DNA of 10,789 nt, taken from positions 1 through 10,789 of the forward strand of contig CAYZTQ010000068.1 of NCBI GenBank assembly GCA_964481445.1, in the 5' to 3' direction. The stretch is from UBA1038 sp964481445. GTDB lineage: Bacteria; Bacillota; Clostridia; Christensenellales; Aristaeellaceae. Each line of letters begins with the position of its first letter. The first letter of the stretch is position 1. The notes beneath the pieces are model-generated. The model did no database searches, was not told where the DNA came from, and saw only the letters and a program-made list of their open reading frames with translations. The translations under genes were made by a program, and so were the position numbers. Below are positions 1 through 10,789 of the stretch, in pieces.

Positions 1-56
1 CGAAGAAGCAATACAGCAGACAGCCTAAAAACTGTTGACTTTTTATAGGAGAATCT

Positions 57-638
57 ATGCCCTTTCATTTTTTCGCCTATATGTCGCGTATGCGCTTTAT
101 CAATCGCTGGGGGCTGATGCGCAATACCATGCCCGAAAATGATATGGAGCACGCCATGCAGTGCGCCATGATCGCCCACGGCCTTGCCCTGATCGGCAAC
201 GCCCGGCACGGCAAAAGCTATGACCCAGAGCATGTGATGGCGCTGGCGCTTTACCATGACGCCGCCGAGGTAATCACAGGCGATCTGCCCACGCCCATCA
301 AGCACAATAACCCCTCCATCAAAACGGAGTACAGCAAGATCGAAGCGCTGGCTTCCAGCCGTCTGCTCTCGATGCTGCCCAAAGACCTGGTCGGCGAATA
401 CAGCAGGCTGATCACGCCAGATACCGAAAACGAAGAATGGCGGCTTGTGAAAGCCGCCGACCGCCTGTGCGCGTATATCAAATGTCTGGAAGAGGCAAAA
501 GCGGGCAATGCCGAATTCAGGGAGGCGCAGGCCGGTATCGAAGCCAGTATCTACGCCATCGACCTGCCCGAAGTGCAGGATTTTATCAGGGAATTTATCC
601 CGGGCTTCGGGATGACGCTGGATCAGATTTCCCGCTGA
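57..638 (+). CDS. yfbR: 5'-deoxynucleotidase, HD-domain (YfbR family)
   Basis: Predicted cytoplasmic metal-dependent phosphohydrolase that removes the 5'-phosphate from deoxynucleoside monophosphates (dNMP to deoxynucleoside + Pi), acting in dNTP pool balance and nucleotide salvage. The 193-residue product aligns along its whole length with my memory of E. coli YfbR (about 199 aa). The HD metal ligands are visible as H32, H67-D68 and D135. The N-terminal INRWGLMRN carries the R17-W18 pair that in E. coli YfbR (R18-W19) selects deoxyribose over ribose. GDLPTPIK (75-82) and the C-terminal FIPGFGMTLDQIS are also family signatures. The start is supported by AGGAG at 47-51, five bases before ATG. 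The gene overlaps convergent nrdR by 16 bp. No promoter is visible in the 56 bases upstream, so it may be the last gene of an operon entering from the left. Family assignment is firm; the exact substrate range is inferred. Confidence 0.95.
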   Translation: MPFHFFAYMSRMRFINRWGLMRNTMPENDMEHAMQCAMIAHGLALIGNARHGKSYDPEHVMALALYHDAAEVITGDLPTPIKHNNPSIKTEYSKIEALASSRLLSMLPKDLVGEYSRLITPDTENEEWRLVKAADRLCAYIKCLEEAKAGNAEFREAQAGIEASIYAIDLPEVQDFIREFIPGFGMTLDQISR

Positions 639-652
639 GCGTCCTCTTTTTT
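614..652 (+). terminator. possible weak terminator of yfbR
   Basis: GACGCT (614-619) and AGCGTC (638-643) can form a 6-bp stem around an 18-nt loop, followed three bases later by TTTTTT (647-652). It spans the yfbR stop codon and lies within the 3' end of the coding strand of nrdR. The long loop makes the hairpin weak, so this is only a candidate. Confidence 0.3.
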
Positions 653-1105
653 GTCGTCGTTCATCAGCCGCTTCAGCTCGTGCATAAAGGTGGGGATATC
701 GGTAAACTGGCGGTAAACCGAGGCGAAGCGGATATAGGCCACCTCGTCCAGCTTGCGCAGCGCTTCCATGACCATTTCACCGATCTGCCTTGTGGTAATC
801 TCCTGCTGCATGCTGTTGTAGGCAAACTGCTCGACAGAGGTAACGATCTTGTCGATATCCTTGGCGGCAACAGGCCGCTTATGGCAGGCGTGGATGATGC
901 CCGAGCGGATTTTGGAAGAATCAAACAGCTCGCGCGTATGATCCTTTTTGATGACCAGCATCTGGATAGTTTCCACCTTTTCATAGGTGGTAAAGCGGCG
1001 CCCGCAGCTGATGCACTCCCTGCGGCGGCGGATGCTGGTGCCGTCCTCAGTGGGTCTGGAATCGACCACGCGGCTGTCTTCTGAGTTGCAAAACTGACAT
1101 TTCAT
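623..1105 (-). CDS. nrdR: transcriptional repressor NrdR
   Basis: Zinc-ribbon/ATP-cone repressor of ribonucleotide reductase operons. In characterised members the ATP-cone senses dATP/ATP and the zinc ribbon binds NrdR boxes upstream of nrd genes. The 160-residue product starts MKCQFCNSED and has the four zinc cysteines C3, C6, C31 and C34, with the arginine-rich RRRRECISCGRRFTTYE segment typical of the DNA-binding part. The ATP-cone follows at about residues 47-137 (VIKKDHTRELFDSSKI onward). The reading frame is open upstream to 1207, but the family always begins at M-K-C-x-x-C. ATG at 1105 is preceded by AGGGG (1116-1120), so this start was chosen. The lysine/aspartate-rich end (residues from about 150) runs slightly past the common core. 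It is convergent with yfbR, overlapping by 16 bp, and divergent from the corrinoid adenosyltransferase gene. No NrdR box is obvious in its own upstream region. Confidence 0.97.
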   Translation of the reverse strand: MKCQFCNSEDSRVVDSRPTEDGTSIRRRRECISCGRRFTTYEKVETIQMLVIKKDHTRELFDSSKIRSGIIHACHKRPVAAKDIDKIVTSVEQFAYNSMQQEITTRQIGEMVMEALRKLDEVAYIRFASVYRQFTDIPTFMHELKRLMNDDKKEDAQREI

Positions 1106-1109
1106 GTGT

Positions 1110-1138
1110 TTCAATCCCCTATGTTGATGATGTATTAT
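1110..1138 (+). promoter_or_regulatory. candidate promoter of the adenosyltransferase gene, sharing the nrdR -10
   Basis: On the plus strand TATTAT (1133-1138) is a good -10 with TTCAAT (1110-1115) 17 bp upstream as a weak -35 (three of six consensus bases). The -10 coincides, offset by one base, with the opposite-strand nrdR -10, so one AT-rich segment could open for both directions. No better plus-strand promoter is visible in the 76-bp gap. Confidence 0.4.
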
Positions 1139-1163
1139 AGCAACCAATACTGGCCTTGTCCAA
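1134..1163 (-). promoter_or_regulatory. sigma-A promoter of nrdR
   Basis: Read on the minus strand: TTGGAC (-35, 1158-1163), an 18-bp spacer, and a perfect TATAAT (-10, 1134-1139). Transcription would start near 1127, giving a leader of roughly 20 nt before the nrdR ATG and covering its AGGGG ribosome site. Confidence 0.75.
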
Positions 1164-1181
1164 TGAAAACAGGAGGAACTC

Positions 1182-1715
1182 ATGCAAAACGGGAATCGGC
1201 TGCACATCTATACCGGTGACGGCAAAGGAAAGACAACCGCCGCGATGGGCCTTGCCCTGCGCATGCTGGGCACGGGCAAAGAGGTGCTGATCGTTCAGTT
1301 TATGAAGCAGCCCACTTCTTCCGAGCTGGTATCGCTGAGAAAGCTGCCCGGCGCGCACATCTTTGAGGGCGCGGCGATGAAGGGCTTTACCTATCAGATG
1401 GATGCGGAAAGCCTGGAAGAAGCGCGCCGCGGGCAAACGGAGCAGATCGACCGCATCATCGAGGTGATCCGCGATATCAAGCCCGCCATGATCGTGCTGG
1501 ATGAGCTTGCCATCGCCTCCGCCTATTATCTGGTGCCGCCGGAAGAGGCTCTGCGCCTGATCGACGCGGGGCTTGAGTACGGCGAAGTGGTCGTGACGGG
1601 GAGAAACGCCTCCGAAGCCCTGATGGAGAAAGCCAGCTATGTCAGCGTGATCGAGGCGAAGAAGCACCCCTATGATGAGGAAGGGCTGCAGGCCAGAAAA
1701 GGCATCGAGTGGTAA
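1182..1715 (+). CDS. cobO: cob(I)yrinic acid a,c-diamide / corrinoid adenosyltransferase (CobA/CobO/BtuR type)
   Basis: Transfers the 5'-deoxyadenosyl group of ATP to reduced cobalt in corrinoids, the step that makes adenosylcobamide during B12 synthesis or salvage, in the cytoplasm. The 177-residue protein begins with a P-loop GDGKGKTTA (12-20), and has the VQF strand (38-40), a Walker-B-like IVLDELAIA with D107-E108, VVTGR (137-141), and the family's C-terminal signature KHPYDEEGLQARKGIEW (161-177). Length is in the normal range for Firmicutes members (about 170-200). AGGAGG at 1171-1176, five bases before ATG, fixes the start. It is divergent from nrdR. No other cobalamin biosynthesis gene is in view, so a salvage role is as likely as de novo synthesis. 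The symbol cobO versus cobA/btuR is a naming choice, not a functional distinction visible here. Confidence 0.95.
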   Translation: MQNGNRLHIYTGDGKGKTTAAMGLALRMLGTGKEVLIVQFMKQPTSSELVSLRKLPGAHIFEGAAMKGFTYQMDAESLEEARRGQTEQIDRIIEVIRDIKPAMIVLDELAIASAYYLVPPEEALRLIDAGLEYGEVVVTGRNASEALMEKASYVSVIEAKKHPYDEEGLQARKGIEW

Positions 1716-1721
1716 CGGGAT

Positions 1722-3182
1722 TTACTGAAGAATAAAGGGGGCGCTGCTGACAAGGCAGCGCTTTTCTCCTATATAGGCGGAAACCTCAAGGCTGTAAGCG
1801 CCTGGCGACGCGAAGCTGCCGCTCTGCGTGCGGCCGGACCAATACAGCAGCCAGCCGCCATCCGGCAGATGACCGGGGCGGGTGGGGGTATCGCCGGCCA
1901 GCACGCGCACCGTTTTCCCCTGGCTGTCAAGCACCCTTGCGCTCAGCCGCAGGGGAAACCGATGGCTGATATAAAAAGGGAGCTCTTCTCCCCTGAGCGG
2001 CGAGAAGCTGCCGCGAAGGGGCACAGCCCCCAAAGCGGGCTCCCCTTCCGCCGGTTCGGCCGCCAGCAGCGCCTGCGCGTGCGGGGTGGCGTTTTCTCCC
2101 TCCGAGGTAACAAGGAAAAGCAGCGCGTAGCCGGATGTATCGGCCGCCTCATAATCGATACGAAGCGAGCGGCTCTTGCGCCCCGGCCGGTCGTCCGACT
2201 CCTTGATAACCTGGGCGTTGGAAAAATCCCAGGCATCGTTGTTCTGATAAATCAGCTGATAGTGCACGAGCGCGGCGCGGTTGAGCGTATAGGAAAACTC
2301 CAGCTCAGCATCCTTCAGGCTGAAGGCCGCCTGATCGAGCGTCAGGTTGGTGATCAGCGCCGGATCCGCCGCCGTGACGCGCCTGTCGTAGGTGAGGACG
2401 GGCGTGCTGTCATCCAGCGGGTACACCTGCGGGGTGGCCACCCCATAGTTCTGCAGAAGATAGCGGTAAAGCTCATCCAGCGTGATTGTCCCGTCGCGGT
2501 TGGCATCCGCCGCGTAGTTGCCCTGCGGAGAGACGCCGAGCACCAGCGTATCGGCAAAGTAACTGCCGCCATGATAATTGCCGTTGCCGGTCGACCAGAA
2601 AAAGCTCGGCTCGCTGCCGCCGGAAGAGGTGATGATCTTGTACTCATCCCGGTGGAAAAGACTGCGCGTGCCGTCCCCCTGCAGACCCCGGTCGATCAGC
2701 GCCCCGGCGTTGCAGGTATCGATGATGAGGATTTTCATACCGGGGATGGCGTGCGTAATCTCATAGAGCGCTTCGGCGGTCAGGCGGAACTCACTCTCGC
2801 CGTTGCTGAGCAGCATGGCAAAGCGCATGGGCTCGTCGCTGAGCTGATAGAGGCCGTGGGTGGTGATATACAGCAGGCTCACGTCGTCGCCGTCCGCGCC
2901 GAAAAAGCTATCCTCCACCAGCCGCTTGAAGGACTCATAGTTTTGCGGCTCGTTCAGGCTGACGCGCATGCTCTGGTAGCCCCGGTCGTCCTGCCCGAAG
3001 GCCTGCGAAAGGTTGATGATGTTGTTGCGCGCGGCGGGCTGGGTATCCGGCTGGCTGACAAAGCGGTCGACGCCGACCAGCAGCGCGCGCAGCACGCTCT
3101 GCCCCGCGGCGGCGGCAGGCAAAGGAGGCGCAAGCAAGGCAAACAAAGCAAGCAGAAGCAAAACCGATACCGCCCGCTTCAA
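1722..3182 (-). CDS. secreted caspase-like (peptidase C14) protein with EF-hand and FlgD-like Ig domain
   Basis: Predicted exported cysteine peptidase of the caspase/metacaspase fold, 486 aa. Residues 1-26 are a classic signal peptide (KR, a leucine/alanine-rich core, then a PAAAA segment), so it should act outside the membrane. The protease domain (about 30-275) opens with LLVGVDRF and shows the His of YITTHG (H109) and the Cys of LIIDTCNAG (C157), the expected catalytic dyad. D226-x-N-x-D-G-T-I-T-L-D-E237 fits all positions of a calcium-binding EF-hand loop. Residues about 277-385 look like a beta-rich linker domain I cannot name. Residues 390-486 resemble the FlgD-type Ig fold (WSGRTQSG, SPGAYSLEV). 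The start is TTG: an in-frame TGA lies 24 bases upstream, AGGGGG precedes the TTG by nine bases, and the signal peptide begins exactly there. It has its own promoter. Substrate and biological role are unknown; calcium activation is inferred from the EF-hand only. Confidence 0.9.
   Translation of the reverse strand: MKRAVSVLLLLALFALLAPPLPAAAAGQSVLRALLVGVDRFVSQPDTQPAARNNIINLSQAFGQDDRGYQSMRVSLNEPQNYESFKRLVEDSFFGADGDDVSLLYITTHGLYQLSDEPMRFAMLLSNGESEFRLTAEALYEITHAIPGMKILIIDTCNAGALIDRGLQGDGTRSLFHRDEYKIITSSGGSEPSFFWSTGNGNYHGGSYFADTLVLGVSPQGNYAADANRDGTITLDELYRYLLQNYGVATPQVYPLDDSTPVLTYDRRVTAADPALITNLTLDQAAFSLKDAELEFSYTLNRAALVHYQLIYQNNDAWDFSNAQVIKESDDRPGRKSRSLRIDYEAADTSGYALLFLVTSEGENATPHAQALLAAEPAEGEPALGAVPLRGSFSPLRGEELPFYISHRFPLRLSARVLDSQGKTVRVLAGDTPTRPGHLPDGGWLLYWSGRTQSGSFASPGAYSLEVSAYIGEKRCLVSSAPFILQ
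1741..1767 (+). terminator. intrinsic terminator of the adenosyltransferase gene
   Basis: GCGCTGC (1741-1747) pairs perfectly with GCAGCGC (1755-1761) around a 7-nt loop and is followed by TTTTCT. The preceding GGGG could extend the stem through G-U pairs. It begins 26 bp after the cobO stop. The whole hairpin lies inside the last codons (about residues 474-481) of the convergent caspase-like gene. On the minus strand the bases after the hairpin are CCCCTTTATT, a poor U-tract, so it probably works mainly in the plus direction. Confidence 0.85.
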
Positions 3183-3222
3183 GCCTTTCCACCCCCTGCC
3201 TTGTCATTTACCGGCCTTTCTG

Positions 3223-3251
3223 AGGATAGCACAGGGCCTTTCAAATATCAA
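3223..3251 (-). promoter_or_regulatory. promoter of the caspase-like gene
   Basis: Minus-strand TTGATA (-35, 3246-3251), a 17-bp spacer and TATCCT (-10, 3223-3228), with TGC directly before the -10 (extended -10). The start of transcription would fall near 3216, giving a leader of about 33 nt before the TTG start codon. Confidence 0.65.
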
Positions 3252-3316
3252 TAATTAATGAATGAATATTTCAAATTTGTTACATTTTTCTTTTTCTCCT
3301 GAGAACAAAAAAGTAC
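3252..3316. other. AT-rich spacer between divergent promoters
   Basis: No gene is visible here. It is conspicuously AT-rich compared with the flanking GC-rich genes, with T-tracts (around 3284-3298) and an A-tract (around 3305-3311) just upstream of the first rpoB -35. The A-tract position suits an UP element contacting the RNA polymerase alpha subunits; this is inference. Confidence 0.45.
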
Positions 3317-3345
3317 TTGAAAAAAATGAACTCAGATAGTAAAAT
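3317..3345 (+). promoter_or_regulatory. rpoB promoter P1
   Basis: TTGAAA (3317-3322), a 17-bp spacer and TAAAAT (3340-3345): five of six consensus bases in each box. Transcription would begin near 3352, about 150 nt before the rpoB start codon. Confidence 0.65.
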
Positions 3346-3359
3346 ACATTGATTTTCTA

Positions 3360-3388
3360 TTGACTTAGCCCCGCGCTGGTGATATAGT
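3360..3388 (+). promoter_or_regulatory. rpoB promoter P2 (main candidate)
   Basis: TTGACT (3360-3365), a 17-bp spacer and TATAGT (3383-3388), with TGA directly before the -10 (extended -10). AT-rich sequence precedes the -35. Transcription would begin near 3395, at the left arm of the first leader hairpin. Together with P1 this is a tandem promoter pair in front of rpoBC. Confidence 0.8.
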
Positions 3389-3394
3389 TTATGA

Positions 3395-3505
3395 TTGCAT
3401 CGGTATCGATAGATGCAAGGCCGTTTCGTGCGCTCAAACGTATTTTTGAGGCTGTTCGGCCGGGCAGTTTATTGGCCGGGCAGCATTGGAGGGGTGATAG
3501 CATTT
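3395..3505 (+). promoter_or_regulatory. structured 5' leader of rpoB with three stem-loops
   Basis: Three hairpins follow one another. SL1: TTGCATC (3395-3401) with GATGCAA (3412-3418), 7 bp, loop containing TATCGATA. SL2: CTCAAA (3433-3438) with TTTGAG (3445-3450), 6-nt loop. SL3: GCTGTTCGGCC (3451-3461) with GGCCGGGCAGC (3474-3484), 11 bp including two G-U pairs, 12-nt loop. SL2 and SL3 abut directly. SL3 ends three bases before the GGAGGGG ribosome site (3488-3494). No U-tract follows any of them, so they do not look like terminators. Possible roles are transcript stability or translational control of rpoB. It matches no riboswitch or ribosomal-protein leader that I recognise. Confidence 0.55.
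3458..3483 (+). repeat. 10-bp direct repeat in the rpoB leader
   Basis: GGCCGGGCAG occurs at 3458-3467 and again at 3474-3483, separated by TTTATT. Both copies lie in the third leader hairpin: the first spans the end of the left arm and the loop, the second forms most of the right arm. Confidence 0.8.
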
Positions 3506-7249
<3,744 letters not shown>

Positions 7250-7269
7250 AGCCGAGCAGGAGGAATTGT

Positions 7270-10789
<3,520 letters not shown>

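Noticed and set aside
2..28. Possible tail of an upstream plus-strand gene (reads EEAIQQTA then TAA)
   Set aside because: Only eight codons are visible and the other two plus-strand frames are equally open over the first bases, so it cannot be supported.
35..40. TTGACT as a -35 box for yfbR
   Set aside because: The start codon at 57 is only 17 bases beyond it, leaving no room for a -10 box and a leader.
1106..1207. 34-residue N-terminal extension of NrdR
   Set aside because: The family starts at MKCxxC. The extension would overlap the nrdR promoter and the adenosyltransferase start.
2935..3207. Minus-strand ATG (3207) frame preceding the caspase-like gene
   Set aside because: It is in another frame with no domain; the TTG start at 3182 gives the signal peptide and the conserved protease domain.
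1869..3254. Plus-strand open frame of 461 codons opposite the caspase-like gene
   Set aside because: Its product is Arg/Gly/Ala-rich and has no domain, while the minus strand has signal peptide, catalytic dyad and EF-hand in order.
3413..3505. 31-residue N-terminal extension of RpoB from the ATG at 3413
   Set aside because: No ribosome site, the ATG lies inside a hairpin, and the RpoB family begins at the 3506 methionine, which has a good ribosome site.

Overview
The window is bacterial. Its protein signatures (RpoB opening MVHEVQMGK..MSFSRIDEVLDMPN, the Clostridia-type RpoC start MFELTNLESIQVG, strong AGGAGG ribosome sites) fit a G+C-rich member of the Firmicutes, most likely Clostridia. 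The exact family cannot be read from this sequence alone. No rRNA, tRNA, CRISPR array, insertion sequence or phage gene was seen.

Layout: positions 57-1715 hold three small genes in alternating orientation. These are yfbR (5'-deoxynucleotidase, +), nrdR (ribonucleotide reductase repressor, -) and a corrinoid adenosyltransferase of the CobA/CobO family (+). yfbR and nrdR overlap tail to tail by 16 bp. nrdR and the adenosyltransferase diverge from a 76-bp gap in which a near-symmetrical -10 box could serve both. All three touch deoxynucleotide supply: dNMP breakdown, control of ribonucleotide reductase, and manufacture of the adenosylcobalamin cofactor that class II reductases need.

Positions 1722-3182 (-) encode a predicted secreted caspase-like (C14) protein. 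It has a signal peptide, the His/Cys dyad, a canonical EF-hand calcium loop inside or just after the protease domain, and a FlgD-like Ig fold at the C-terminus. It converges on the adenosyltransferase gene, whose intrinsic terminator lies inside the protease gene's last codons. This is the least ordinary gene of the window.

Positions 3183-3505 contain no gene but are full of signals: one minus-strand promoter for the caspase gene, two tandem plus-strand promoters for rpoB, and a leader of about 110 nt that can fold into three consecutive hairpins ending just before the rpoB ribosome site.

Positions 3506-10789 are rpoB and rpoC (beta and beta' of RNA polymerase), cotranscribed with a 20-bp gap. 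RpoC runs off the right edge a little short of its expected end. The usual upstream partners rplJ-rplL are absent, so rpoBC here starts its own transcription unit. RpoB carries a 54-residue, very acidic C-terminal tail with repeated DLSL units. Most of the window is core housekeeping. I see no multi-gene undescribed system; the best leads are the secreted caspase, the structured rpoB leader and the RpoB tail.
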